Shown here one piece after another: positions 25,571 to 35,331 of a DNA stretch of 64,000 nucleotides. The notes under the pieces are model-generated. The model saw only the letters and a list, made by a program, of their open reading frames with translations, did not search any database and was not told the origin of the DNA. The position numbers and the translations under genes were made by a program. Origin of the DNA: Lutraria lutraria (taxonomy: Eukaryota; Mollusca; Bivalvia; Venerida; Mactridae); NCBI GenBank assembly GCA_964023205.1, contig OZ026835.1, forward strand, positions 3,551,053 through 3,615,052, read 5' to 3'. The first letter of the stretch is position 1; each line of letters opens with the position of its first letter.

Positions 25571-25816
25571 ATGTCTCAAACCGATACGGCCAGTGTGGTA
25601 GTGACTGCCTCAGAGCAAGCCAAATTGTGTGAACCCAAAAATAAGGTCACTTTTTTTGCACAAATTGTAGTGGTATTTATTATTATTACCGTATCGCTAT
25701 TTAATTTGTGTTTTCAACGACCCGATCGAGAATTGTGGCTTCTACTTTTAAGTAGTTCTCTAGGTTATATTCTACCGAATCCCTCCTTGAAATTCAATAA
25801 ACCTAAATCAACATGA
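25571..25816 (+). CDS. Small two-helix membrane protein (81 aa)
   Basis: Starts MSQTDTASVV at 25571; an upstream in-frame Met at 25529 lies within the integrase. A conserved block KNKVTFFAQIVVVFIIITVS forms the first membrane segment, followed by ELWLLLLSSSLGYILP, the second. This pattern (KxxFFxQ...ELWxxLLSSSLGYxLPNP) recurs in other animal Polintons. Probably a virion or internal-membrane protein. Stop overlaps the next start in ATGA. Confidence 0.82.
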   Translation: MSQTDTASVVVTASEQAKLCEPKNKVTFFAQIVVVFIIITVSLFNLCFQRPDRELWLLLLSSSLGYILPNPSLKFNKPKST

Positions 25817-26655
25817 GTTCGTTTTACATCACACTCATGAGTGATAGCTCTATGGATTTATTCCCAGACAATACGCAATGTTGTTTTCGTACCAAACTGA
25901 CAAAACCCATCCATCTCAATAAACAAGACTGGGAAATTGCCTTAGTGGAAATGATTGTTCCTAGTCAGGTCGTTAATGTCACTGAAGAAGAGCGACATTT
26001 CTACATTGTCACACATGATCCTGTCCTGGGTAAGGCCTTAGAAAACTTTGAGACCTATTGTACTCTCCCCAATAAAGAAGAAAAAGGTGTACGACTTTGT
26101 ATTCCTATAGGAACTTATGTCACACCCCAACATTTGATCGAGACGATTGACTTTACCGTGAAAGATCAATTAGGTAAAATATTTAGACAGAAAGGCCTTC
26201 GATTTACCATGGGTTTTTCAGGACAAAGTAAACGCGCAAAACTGGACAGTTCGGATCAACTAGGCATTCAGTTTCATCCTCACATGTTTATTAAACTGGG
26301 TGGAGCCCCTGATAGTTCTTCGACCATCTTTTTTAAAGACACTCCAGATCCGTTTCCTCATGGCGTAGATATTAACATGGGTCATAATCATTTGTTTGTT
26401 TATTCCGACCTTGCGTCTTATACCTATTTGGGAAACATAGAAGCCCCCATCTTACGTGTAGCTCCATTTGATCCGAGAACGAAAGCAGGAACTAACCCTC
26501 ATATTCATTTCGAGTTCTTGAATTTACACTATGTACCACTGGCTAAAGCCGACTTTGACACCATCACTATCCATATAAGGGGTGACACTGGCCAGTCTAT
26601 TCAGTTTATTCATGGGAAGTCTATGGTGAAACTACACCTACGCCAAAGACAATGA
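25813..26655 (+). CDS. Minor capsid (penton-like) protein (280 aa)
   Basis: Begins MSSFYITLMSDSSMDLFPDNT and DWEIALVEM, a signature of the Polinton minor capsid family, which is modelled as a single jelly roll forming the five-fold vertices. It also has the SIQFIHGKSMVKLHLR ending typical of the family. Located immediately upstream of the VI-like and major capsid genes, as in other Polintons. Overlaps both neighbours by ATGA. Confidence 0.88.
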   Translation: MSSFYITLMSDSSMDLFPDNTQCCFRTKLTKPIHLNKQDWEIALVEMIVPSQVVNVTEEERHFYIVTHDPVLGKALENFETYCTLPNKEEKGVRLCIPIGTYVTPQHLIETIDFTVKDQLGKIFRQKGLRFTMGFSGQSKRAKLDSSDQLGIQFHPHMFIKLGGAPDSSSTIFFKDTPDPFPHGVDINMGHNHLFVYSDLASYTYLGNIEAPILRVAPFDPRTKAGTNPHIHFEFLNLHYVPLAKADFDTITIHIRGDTGQSIQFIHGKSMVKLHLRQRQ

Positions 26656-27017
26656 TACCTACTTACCAAGGTCAACCTCGACAATATGGACACGGACTTG
26701 GATCCATGTTTAAGAAAGCCATGAAAAGAATTATACCTTTACTGAATCCATTTGTGAAATCTGGAGTTCGCACCTTGAAAAAAGAAGGACTCCAGCAAGG
26801 AAAAGCCGCTATCAAAGATATCTTGACAGGATCAAACGCTAAACAAGTAATACGAAAACGTGGAGCCTCTGTGTTAAAAGATGTGGGTGAATCCTTGCTA
26901 CATGCCGTGGCCAGCCCTAAAAGACGTATAAAGAGCAAACCAGTCAAGAAAAGACCTCATTCGAAACTTCATCATCGCCGAGTTAAGCAGGCCAGACCTC
27001 TTGATATTTTCGATTAA
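26652..27017 (+). CDS. Adenovirus protein VI-like small basic protein (121 aa)
   Basis: N-terminal YGHGLGSMFKKAMKRIIPLL amphipathic helix, then GVRTLKKEGLQQGKAAIKDIL and GASVLKDVGESLL, and a Lys/Arg-rich tail. This family (GxGSxFxxxxRxxxPLxxxGxxxxxxE...) lies next to the capsid gene in most Polintons and is likened to adenovirus protein VI, a membrane-lytic entry factor and capsid cement. Membrane activity here is inferred from family and helix pattern only. Start is within an ATGA overlap. Confidence 0.82.
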   Translation: MIPTYQGQPRQYGHGLGSMFKKAMKRIIPLLNPFVKSGVRTLKKEGLQQGKAAIKDILTGSNAKQVIRKRGASVLKDVGESLLHAVASPKRRIKSKPVKKRPHSKLHHRRVKQARPLDIFD

Positions 27018-27019
27018 TC

Positions 27020-28318
27020 ATGATGCAACACGGTTCCTGTGAATGTAGTAAGACAGAGTTGGATGTGTCTGTTGTGCCACCTACCATGACAGCCATGCAA
27101 GAAGGTCAATGGACTGAGCATTATCCCATTTCTGCTCTGGACAATAATGCTCCGATTGAATTTGTGATTCCTGCACAGACAGAAAAATGGACAGATCTGA
27201 ATCAATCTTACCTGTACCTAAAACTCAAAATTATACAGGCAGATGGTACAGACCTAGCGGCCGACAGTGAAATTGCTACCGTCAACAATTTCTTTCACAG
27301 TATGTTCTCAAGCATTGATGTGTACCTGAATAATAAACTGATCACCAGCAATGCGGACACGTATGCCTATCGGGCATACATAGAAAATTTACTCTCCTTC
27401 ACCTCAAGCTGTAAAGACACTCAACTTCAGGCGCTAGAGTTATGGGGTGAAGACACCCCTGGTCATATGAACACCCACGCACATGACGGGGGTAACCTGG
27501 GCTATATTGAGAGACGTGATCGTGTCCTTCAAAGTCGTGTGGTGGAACTATGTGGACGACTTCATTTGGATCTGATGATGCAAGATAAATATTTACCCAA
27601 TGGTATGGAAATACGCTTAAGACTAAACAAAGCGTCACCTCAATTCTGTCTCATGGGTGCCGCACCGGCTAAAATCAAGTTTCTAGAAGCAGGATTTAAT
27701 ATAAGAACAGTAGATTTACTGCCAGTGGTAGCCAATCAACTCAATCAACAGATTGCTCAACATAACATGAAAATCCCCATCCGACGAACTGAAGTAAAAA
27801 CATTTACGATTCCTAACGGTCAACGATCCAAGATTGAAGATCATTTATTTCAAGGTCAATTGCCAAAACGACTTATCATCGGTATGGTAAGAAATGGAGA
27901 CATGAATGGAGACATGGCTACCAACCCCTTTGATTTCCGTCATTTTACACTGAATCATCTAGAAGTCAGCATTGACGGAAAAAGTATTCATAACAAAGCG
28001 TTTCAACCCAATTTTGAAACGGGAGAAGTTCTAAGATCCTACATGTCACTCTATCAAGCGACAGGAGCTCTTGGTCTCAATCGTTCATTTGGATTGAGCA
28101 TGAATGATTATCGGAACGGATACACACTCTGGGGGTTGGACTTGACAGCAGATCAAGGTTGCGAGGAAGGTCAACTCCATCCTATAAAAACGGGCAATCT
28201 GAGATTGGAATTTCACTTTGGAACAGCACTTGCACAAGCCATCAACGTGATTGTATTTGCGGAATACGACAATCAAATTGAAATCAATCAATTCAGAGAA
28301 GTGCTTCTAGATTATTAA
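27020..28318 (+). CDS. Major capsid protein, double jelly roll (432 aa)
   Basis: Forms the hexon-like trimers of the icosahedral shell. Polinton-type features: an N-terminal Cys-rich start, YPISALDNNAPIEFVIPA and YLYLKLKIIQADG near residue 35-75, NNFFHSMFSSIDVYLNNKLI, and the downstream second-barrel blocks RTEVKTFTIPNG and RLIIGMVRNGDMNGD. The C-terminus ends NVIVFAEYDNQIEI, a conserved last strand. Length is slightly short for adintovirus hexons, but the order of blocks is complete. Two adjacent ATG codons (27020, 27023). Confidence 0.93.
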   Translation: MMQHGSCECSKTELDVSVVPPTMTAMQEGQWTEHYPISALDNNAPIEFVIPAQTEKWTDLNQSYLYLKLKIIQADGTDLAADSEIATVNNFFHSMFSSIDVYLNNKLITSNADTYAYRAYIENLLSFTSSCKDTQLQALELWGEDTPGHMNTHAHDGGNLGYIERRDRVLQSRVVELCGRLHLDLMMQDKYLPNGMEIRLRLNKASPQFCLMGAAPAKIKFLEAGFNIRTVDLLPVVANQLNQQIAQHNMKIPIRRTEVKTFTIPNGQRSKIEDHLFQGQLPKRLIIGMVRNGDMNGDMATNPFDFRHFTLNHLEVSIDGKSIHNKAFQPNFETGEVLRSYMSLYQATGALGLNRSFGLSMNDYRNGYTLWGLDLTADQGCEEGQLHPIKTGNLRLEFHFGTALAQAINVIVFAEYDNQIEINQFREVLLDY

Positions 28319-28319
28319 G

Positions 28320-28784
28320 ATGGAAGACATGGATATTGAACACCTGGAAAAAGGACAAGATTACGAAATGAAGTTATTGGCGTATCCTTGTTGTACAAGT
28401 TCAAGGACGGACTTTTTACAAGAGTGCTTGAATCATCACGTCACAGAAGCACTTCAATCTTTAATTTATAATCAAGTGCATAAAGACTGTTATGGTTGTC
28501 GAGTGAATCATCCTAGTCAAGTACAACATGTACTCTGCTTATACACGAATACGGAAGAGTGGACAGAACTTTACATTCAAAAAGCGATTCAACGTTTGGA
28601 CGTGTTCAAGGTCATGGAAAAGTGGTATCCTGAATTAGTGACCTTGACCGATAGTGAAAAAGGAGACGCGTGTCGATTATGGATTCAATTTAAAGAAGAA
28701 CTCACTCAGAATCAGTTCATAGATCAATGGATCAGTGTTTGGGCTGAACGTGTCAACAGAAATTGGCATTATGGAGACGAATGA
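28320..28784 (+). CDS. Conserved Polinton protein with CYGC motif (154 aa)
   Basis: Starts one base after the major capsid stop. Contains KDCYGCRVNHPSQVQHVLC, a Cys/His block that recurs in proteins at this position in other animal Polintons and could bind a metal. N-terminus acidic, C-terminus helical with W residues. Role unknown; position between capsid and protease suggests assembly. Overlaps the protease start by 14 bases. Confidence 0.78.
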   Translation: MEDMDIEHLEKGQDYEMKLLAYPCCTSSRTDFLQECLNHHVTEALQSLIYNQVHKDCYGCRVNHPSQVQHVLCLYTNTEEWTELYIQKAIQRLDVFKVMEKWYPELVTLTDSEKGDACRLWIQFKEELTQNQFIDQWISVWAERVNRNWHYGDE

Positions 28785-29361
28785 ACTACAATACCTATTA
28801 GATCATTCACCGTTATTAAAACCACTACATGCTCGTGTTTGTGCCAAAGATCAATTACCTTCAGAGAAACCGCATGACGTGAAAGCCTATATTGTGAATA
28901 CCCATAACGGAAATCAACCTGGAGAACACTGGGTGGCTCTTTATTTAAAAGACAATAAAGCAGTGTATTTTGATTCCTACGGATTACCTCCTTTCGAAGA
29001 GATTCTAACCTTTGTGAAAAAACATGCCAACAAAACTTATCTGTGGAATGCCATGAGAATACAAGGCGATATGTTACCGGTGTGTGGTGTGTATTGTCTA
29101 TTCGCTTTGGATTTTATCTCACGTGAATGTGACTTGAACCAGATACTGTTAACCCGATTCAAACCGGACATGTATGGAAAAAATGACACTTATGTGACGC
29201 ATTGGTTTCAACAATATTATGGTACTTATTACATGCATGCTCAATATGTGAACAAGTGTGGACAAAAGTGTTGTGCTCAACGTAACTCTAGACCAGAAGG
29301 TCACAGACGTTTGTATCATAGTATCATACATAGAAATACAACTCTTTATGGTGATCATTAA
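28771..29361 (+). CDS. Adenain-like cysteine protease (196 aa)
   Basis: Maturation protease of the adenovirus type (C5/ULP1 fold). Numbered from the Met at 28771: His53 in GEHWVAL, Asp68 in VYFDSYG, Gln98 in RIQGDM and Cys105 in VCGVYC give the His-Asp-Gln-Cys set of the family in the right order. Length fits adenain (about 200). It probably cleaves the core and VI-like precursors. Alternative upstream Met at 28735 adds 12 residues inside the previous gene. Confidence 0.95.
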   Translation: METNELQYLLDHSPLLKPLHARVCAKDQLPSEKPHDVKAYIVNTHNGNQPGEHWVALYLKDNKAVYFDSYGLPPFEEILTFVKKHANKTYLWNAMRIQGDMLPVCGVYCLFALDFISRECDLNQILLTRFKPDMYGKNDTYVTHWFQQYYGTYYMHAQYVNKCGQKCCAQRNSRPEGHRRLYHSIIHRNTTLYGDH

Positions 29362-29404
29362 ACAATGTTACTGTTTCATGTTGTTACTGTTTTCTTGTTA
29401 CAAA

Positions 29405-29410
29405 AATAAA
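29405..29410 (+). terminator. Poly(A) signal after the protease gene
   Basis: AATAAA 43 bases after the protease stop, before the CRE-rich spacer. It appears to close the structural transcription unit. Confidence 0.65.
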
Positions 29411-29482
29411 AGTTTAGAGAACTAGGTGTCTGTTATCTTTTTTCTAAGTTCATAAAAATCAAGCACATGTCTGTGCGGTACA

Positions 29483-29560
29483 TTGGCGCGTGACGCCATC
29501 CAACCCTAGGGTGACGTCATCCAAGCGATATGACGTCATCCAACCACGAGAGTGGGCGGC
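29483..29560 (+). promoter_or_regulatory. CRE-rich promoter of the right terminal gene
   Basis: Two exact TGACGTCA sites (29512-29519, 29531-29538), each followed by TCCAA, and a degenerate TGACGCCA at 29491, spaced 21 and 19 bases. TTGGCGCG (29483-29490) resembles an E2F site, and GGGCGG (about 29553) is a GC box. TGACGTCA is the CREB/ATF palindrome. An open frame starts inside this stretch at 29490, but I consider the Met at 29595 the real start. Confidence 0.65.
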
Positions 29561-29594
29561 GCTTCAACAGAAAAATACTCCGTCTTACAATACA

Positions 29595-30080
29595 ATGCCT
29601 CATTTCATTCTGAGAACTCAAACACTCAAGATGGAGGCTTTATTCAATGAACTCAAAACAGCAAAACAACTGACTGAAAAACAGAGCAGGGTATGGCGTT
29701 CAATCAGTCGCTTAGCGGCTAGCATTGTTAGAAAAAGGGAACGTGATCTTCAAACTATTGGTGAGACTTTGAATACCATTGAAACCAATCGATTTCATCA
29801 TAGAGAAGAATTATCTCAAATGCGAGAGCAATTTCGAGATCAAGTCAGAGAAAGGCAGCGAGATGCTCGGGAACGAACGGCGAATAGACAACGGGAACAA
29901 CAACAAGAAGAAGAGCATTGGCGTATCATCACTACCGCTCAAGTTGAGTACACGGAACAACCACCAGTACCAGAACAGGAATGGTCCTGTGGGGATCCAA
30001 CATGTAGGCTCTGCTATCCCCCACCAGACTGCCAATGCGAACTATGTACCCAACCAGATCAGTCAGCAAACACGGTTTAA
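29595..30080 (+). CDS. Polinton accessory protein, charged helix and Cys-rich tail (161 aa)
   Basis: Unrecognised. A long charged helix (about residues 20-110, many R/E/Q, ERQRDARERTANRQREQQQ) is followed by a Pro-rich linker and a Cys-rich end with C-x4-C-x2-C-x6-C-x-C-x2-C spacing, a likely zinc site. Promoter carries CRE and E2F-like words. The stop codon is 12 bases before the first of two histone-type hairpins in the right TIR, so the transcript should end there. Together with the 237-aa gene at the other end it forms a pair of outward-facing terminal genes sharing one 3' signal. Probably regulatory; not demonstrated. Confidence 0.75.
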   Translation: MPHFILRTQTLKMEALFNELKTAKQLTEKQSRVWRSISRLAASIVRKRERDLQTIGETLNTIETNRFHHREELSQMREQFRDQVRERQRDARERTANRQREQQQEEEHWRIITTAQVEYTEQPPVPEQEWSCGDPTCRLCYPPPDCQCELCTQPDQSANTV

Positions 30081-30086
30081 AAAACC

Positions 30087-30367
30087 ACCAACGGTCCTTT
30101 TCAGGACCACCAACGGCCCTTTTCAGGGCCACCATGTCTTTTCGAAAGAAAATTCTCTCATTGTCTAAGTCTATACACACACATACACAGTACCCAGAAA
30201 ATTCCTTAAATCCATTTCATACTATTTTGGGGTACAACATTGATTTCCAATTTGATCCCAATTTGTGCAAATTTGCGCAAAGTTTGAAAACTTCTGGGTA
30301 CCAAACCAACGTAATTGGTACCCAGACTGCCGCACAATTGGTACCCAGGGTACCGCCATACACTACT
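30087..30367 (-). repeat. Polinton right terminal inverted repeat (281 bp)
   Basis: Mirror of 12993-13273, ending CCATACACTACT. The inner end starts seven bases after the stop codon of the last gene, so the gene's whole 3' region lies in the TIR, with the histone-type stem-loops now on the plus strand. Confidence 0.97.
30093..30155 (+). terminator. Tandem histone-type 3' stem-loops plus purine block, right TIR
   Basis: GGTCCTTTTCAGGACC at 30093-30108 and GGCCCTTTTCAGGGCC at 30115-30130, each followed by ACCA and preceded by CAAC. CGAAAGAAAATT (about 30143-30154) lies at histone-downstream-element distance. On the coding strand of the 161-aa gene, directly after its stop; no AATAAA is seen between stop and hairpins. 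Confidence 0.9.
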
Positions 30368-30373
30368 TATGGT
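30368..30373. repeat. Target-site duplication, right (TATGGT)
   Basis: Exact partner of 12987-12992, immediately after the last base of the Polinton. Confidence 0.95.
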
Positions 30374-31039
30374 ATGTGTTATGCCGATGACGTCTATAAT
30401 AGTTACATTGTCAACTGACCTTAGGGGCGAGTCTTGTGACAGTGGCCAATCACACCATAATGTAACTTTGGTTTTAGTCCAGTTTTATCTTCAACTGTCA
30501 TACATCCTCGTCAATGACGGACGTTCCTTGTGTATTTCTTATTATATGCGTATCTATACATCATACACGGTGCTAAGCAGTTTGAAAGTTGATCTGATCG
30601 GTGTACAAGTTAATTTTTAGTGATGTACTCTCAGTTATATTCGAAATGTTCATTATGCAAATAAGTACAAAATGCATGCTGACAGCTCGCTAACTGCATT
30701 TCGATATTTTTACAGAACAGAACTTACATTTATTTAGACTTGTACAAAGTACACCATCGGTAAAAATGCATTTTAAACAACATACAATGTATATACAAGG
30801 TCACATCGAATCAATATGATTTTTACAACAGCAAAGTGAATAAATAAATGAACATATTATTATGCATGTATCAATCAAGAGGATGAATATACACTTTTAA
30901 ACATGATTAATACTCAATATAAACGTGAGTATCCATTTTACAACAGCAAAATGGATGCATGCATCAATATAAAGAAATCAATATATTGCAAACATACATT
31001 GTATGACATTATCAATCATATGTTTCTCAATTTGATTCC
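30374..31039. other. Right flank of the Polinton, no gene
   Basis: AT-rich host DNA immediately beyond the insertion, with scattered repeated words (TCAATATAAA, CAGCAAA) and no credible gene. Nothing else seen. Confidence 0.5.
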
Positions 31040-31390
31040 ATCTTAATTAATATAAACGTTGAGAGCATTTTTACAATAAAGAGCTAAATTGCTTATTAAT
31101 GTTTTATGGTTTTCATTTTCTATAAATTGTATGAATTTAAACTTGCTAGGTCGAACGTAATAATATGGATCTATATACATTTATTTTTCTTATGTCTTTA
31201 AATAGCTGACACTAAAAATTAGTATAAAATGATATTCATCTTCAATTTCTAAAGTATTACAAAATATGCATAAACGTTCTATTCTATCTTCTCTTTTTCT
31301 GGCATATCGTCCAGGCTGAATTCTTAATGAATGAGCTGAAATCCTTATTCGAGTAATGAAAAATCTAATATTGTGAGATAGTACATTAAC
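31040..31390 (-). pseudogene. LINE (non-LTR retrotransposon) reverse transcriptase C-terminal relic
   Basis: The minus strand translates to a typical end of a LINE ORF2: RISAHSLRIQPGRYARKRED, then CIFCNTLEIEDEYHF (CxxC...EDEYHF knuckle), and after a stop, YYYVRPSKFKFIQFIENEN. The stop and missing upstream part show it is dead. Confidence 0.7.
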
Positions 31391-32879
31391 TAAGGCCTGT
31401 ACTCTTCAAAAATTTGGAAAGCTTACCTTGTTGACGTCGTCAGACATGCAATATGGGTGCTCTTAACATCTTTGCCGAATGATGAATTACACTCGTTCCG
31501 AGTTAATCGGGCGTGATACTGGCTCCAGTCAGTCGTATAATATATGAACACTTTTCAGCCCAATAACAAGGCCATTACGGAAACATTATAGTAATATGTT
31601 ACTCCGGCATTTGTGGATAGCAGGGGAATTAACTAATGGAATTCCGGCGTTTTATCACATGAGAATTGTCCGTTTTGATTGGATATTCAAATAGTAATAT
31701 TAGACATTTAACGCGAGAACGGGAAACGACAAGCGATAAAATTCGAGGGTTAATCTCAATGTGATTATGGAAGAACGAGCAAACGATCGTGGGCTGGTGA
31801 GGCCAAACGTAAAACACAATTGTTTAAGGTCAAAATTCATTTTTACAAATCATTCGAATTCATCCGAACTAGAAATACCCAACTCTCTGATAATCTTAGG
31901 CGTCTGTACTGTAGTTTACGGTCCCGGGACTGGTCACCATCAGGCGCGGGTCAGTATCTACCGGTGCCACCAGTCATTTATTAACTTATGCTTTACAAGT
32001 TTGTCAACTTGTAAAGCAAGGGTACCACAGTTTTGACATACTATTCTAAGGATCCCCACTTGGCCCAAAAGAAGTTATGAGATTATTTTGCAGCCAGTTA
32101 GTTGACACTGGTTTTTGTTGTTCGGTACGAACAATAGAGTTATTACCGTATTTCAACAAACGCTCAGTTTTCACTTTTCCTGCATACCGAACAGCTTCCA
32201 TTAACCTAGCTTCCGCCTAAGAATATAGTTCCAATATTTCAATTCAATGGCTAAATTCAAATTCAAATAGTACGTGCATTTAAGTCAAAATCATATGGCT
32301 ATACTATATCGTAAACGAGCAATACAAATCAGTCGTACAAATCTAAACAATCCTCTCCCTCGGATTACTACTGTACAATAATTACTATCAGTACACACAT
32401 TTCAAGGAAGGATGACGTCATCATTCTCGTGCTGTATATGCTAATTTAGTCTGGTTCCTAGCTTCTAATGTAAACGTATAGAAGTCATGATTGAATTCAT
32501 GGACGCGATGATAACTGTGAGTCAACCAGATGTTTAAAAAAGTGATTCATCGGGAAGTTTTAATCGATTAATTTAATGCTTATAACGTTTAACTTTTTCT
32601 TCGGGCATGTCTTCATGTATGATATATTACATTCTGCATAAGTTGAGTATTCAAAGAGGCAGGTAATGTACACTATATACATTTTGTAATATTATGTTAA
32701 TTGCTGAACTACTTTTGGTGATCAGATGGGAAACATAAATCAAAGTACTGAAAGCACATGGTACGGGAACAACTGTAAAAACTGCATAGCGGGTGTAATA
32801 AAGCGTTCGTAGTACATATGTCTGCATCTAAATTCATGCGCTAACTATCCGCGCGGTTCGTTTTCCAAAACTCACCCTA
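31391..32879. other. Intergenic DNA, one inverted repeat arm
   Basis: No gene recognised. 31699-31735 (AGACATTTAACGCGAGAACG...) recurs in inverted orientation around 34075-34125, so parts are repeat-derived. Confidence 0.45.
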
Positions 32880-33680
32880 CAAAGAAATCAATTTTTGACT
32901 GCTTTGTAGTTCCGAACAACAGCAGAACCTTCAGAGCTTTGATTAAGTAAGCTACCTACGTACAAAATTTCATCAAAACAACTCAATCCTAACTCGAAAA
33001 TATTGAGCGGAGACTGATTTTCAATTTGTAGTAACAGTGACCTTGACCCGACTGATCCAAAATATAATTCCAAGCTAGGTTTCCATGCAAGAGTGCTATA
33101 TACCAAGTTTCGTCATGAATGCTCAATCCAACACAAGTAATTGTATTTGACTGTATCCTTTTTAGTATCAGTGACTGTGACCCTACTGGCTACCGATGAA
33201 ATCCAAAGCAAGGTATGTACGTATGCTACCTTAACACGACATTTCGTCGCAATATCTTAATCCTTTCTTAAATTATTGAATAGAAACTGGATTTCTATCT
33301 GACCCAAAATACAATCCCAGGCTAGGCTGTCGTGCAAAGATACTAGTACTTCATACGAAGGTTGGTCAAGATTTTTTTATCCAAACTTCAGTTATTGACC
33401 GGAAACCATGGACCTGTTTGACTGTTATTCTATTTTAGTAATAGTGACATTGACCCTACTGGTCCCCAATGCAATCCAAAGCTTGGCTGTATGTAAGCTA
33501 CATACACGCACATTTTCATTGAAAAAAATAATCTCAATTCTAACATCAGTTTTACTCTGGTCATACTACCACTGCTTAGATTCCCAGGTTGTGATTAAAC
33601 ACACCGAAACTGGTTTCCTATGTCATCTCAACGAAGCCCAACAATTTATGTTGATGCAACCGCGGCATTGGAGCTGAACT
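32880..33680. repeat. Degenerate internally repeated element
   Basis: About 150-bp units with a recurring order: ...GTAGTAACAGTGACCTTGACCC, CCAAAATATAATTCCAAGCTAGG, ATACCAAGTTTCGTCATGAATGCTCAATCC; then the same order with changes near 33170 and 33440. A decayed tandemly organised interspersed repeat; no product. Confidence 0.55.
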
Positions 33681-35331
33681 TGCATACCCTCGGAAGTGCG
33701 TCTTACTGGCAGACAAAATCGTTTTTTCAGGCGCCCAGTTACGGCGGCATATAGGGGTAGCTTAACAAAATTAATGCATTGCCACGTGTTACCCGATATA
33801 GGACAAAAGTGGAGCTCGATGTGGAGACAGCGTCGAGACGTTTAGGAAAGTCATATAGATATTACACTTCATGTAACCTTATACATTGTTTTCGTGCACT
33901 GGTCAATGGGATTTTTAGACAATTCAGAAACAGCAGTGCAGCAACAGTTTCGTATAAAAAAATATATCTATACACATTGACTATTTCTTAATTTTGAACG
34001 ATATATCAACTTTCTGTATTTCATGTTGAAATTCACTTCTTATTCAAGTAGTTTGATACGCCCCCTTCAAATAACTCGCTTGTCGCGTATCGTTCTCGCT
34101 TCCCGTTCCTCGCGTTAAATGTCTATTAAGGCCTAAAATGGCCACACTACTTCGACGTGCTTTATGGGCAATAGCAAATACAAGACCAGCTGCAAAAACA
34201 GGAAAAACAAAAAATCCACCATTTTTATGATTGCTTTTCTCCACTCATTTCTCCCCATTTCTATCTCGAACAATAACCGTATACATGTACTCATTATTAA
34301 TTTATGTTCCATCTTTAAATCAATTTCAGCGTTAATATTTGTTAAATTTAGCTATTTCTAGAAGCGTCTTGATCAAACTGCTGAAAATCGTTAATTTAGA
34401 CATTGTTGAGCATGTTAATATATTTAGATTCAACGCAATCCCATTAGATATATGTAAATCAATTACTGATTATTTCGTGTTGGGTAGAAATGCAATATCT
34501 TGTGCTCGAGTTCATAATGTTCGACTACTCTTGTATACGTAAACTTAGATAATAATGAATTGTCTTCCTTGAAACTGATATTTCACCGCTTTATGTACTG
34601 GTACGTACATAATATGTGTTTGTTGTAACAAAGAGCACAGTGTATTATAAAAAGATAAGACATTCTTGTCATTGCTTAACCATCTATTCTGTGACAACTG
34701 ATTATTAAAACCAAATAACAGCATTGCCAAATACAAGGTTCTGGCAAAAGGAAATGTTTGATATAGTTTATTACAACGAAATGATTATATATAGACAGAT
34801 GCTTTGGTATGGGAGAACAGAAAATCCTCACAAATACCATTCTGTATAAAACCAGACAATAGCAAGCGCAGATACAATGTTCTGGCTGGAAAAAGCATGC
34901 CGTGATTAAAGTAATTATTTCCTGCCAAAATATTACTTTCATTTTTCGCGTGAATTCAAAGTAATATAGAGTTATAGCATTTATCAATGCAAAGAGAACA
35001 TATTTACATGAAATAAACCCCACAAACATCCAGACTCTCTTTTAGATTTTTTACAATGCACTGAAAATTTTACAAAATGCCTGATACTAGATTCTGGCTA
35101 TATACCCTCGATATAGTAATTAAGATTTTAGGCATTCTTCGGATTTGTTCTGCGTTTTCCGTGTTGTTGTGTTATGTTTACACTGTATTAATCTGCTAAC
35201 GCAGCGAATACAGTAAGTCATAATTATGATAGCAAAAATTAAACTTGAAGCCTCTCAAACAAATTGAAGTCAATCTGTCTTGGTGATACATGTATAGGCA
35301 AATATTGTATTTCAGTCCTCTTATTGTAGCT
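33681..35331. other. Intergenic DNA upstream of the esterase cluster's end
   Basis: No gene or RNA recognised. Contains the second arm (34075-34125) of an inverted pair with 31699-31735. Only short frames. Confidence 0.45.

Larger units (their letters stand above)
12993..30367. mobile_element. Complete Polinton/Maverick (endogenous adintovirus-like element), 17,375 bp
   Basis: Bounded by 281-bp inverted repeats with 5'-AG and CT-3' ends and by a perfect 6-bp target duplication. Inside are about twenty genes, including every Polinton hallmark: protein-primed PolB, packaging ATPase, DDE integrase, adenain-like protease, major and minor capsid proteins. All of these frames are open. I count one mismatch between the TIRs, so the insertion is recent or homogenised. 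The left 3.3 kb carries four small genes on both strands; everything from the polymerase to the right TIR reads rightward. Adintoviruses are the proposed viral stage of such elements in animals; whether this copy is active cannot be told from sequence. Confidence 0.97.

Noticed and set aside
12993..30367. Free adenovirus or polydnavirus segment
   Set aside because: Integrase, 6-bp target duplication and gene order identify a Polinton; adenoviruses lack integrase and this polymerase type arrangement.
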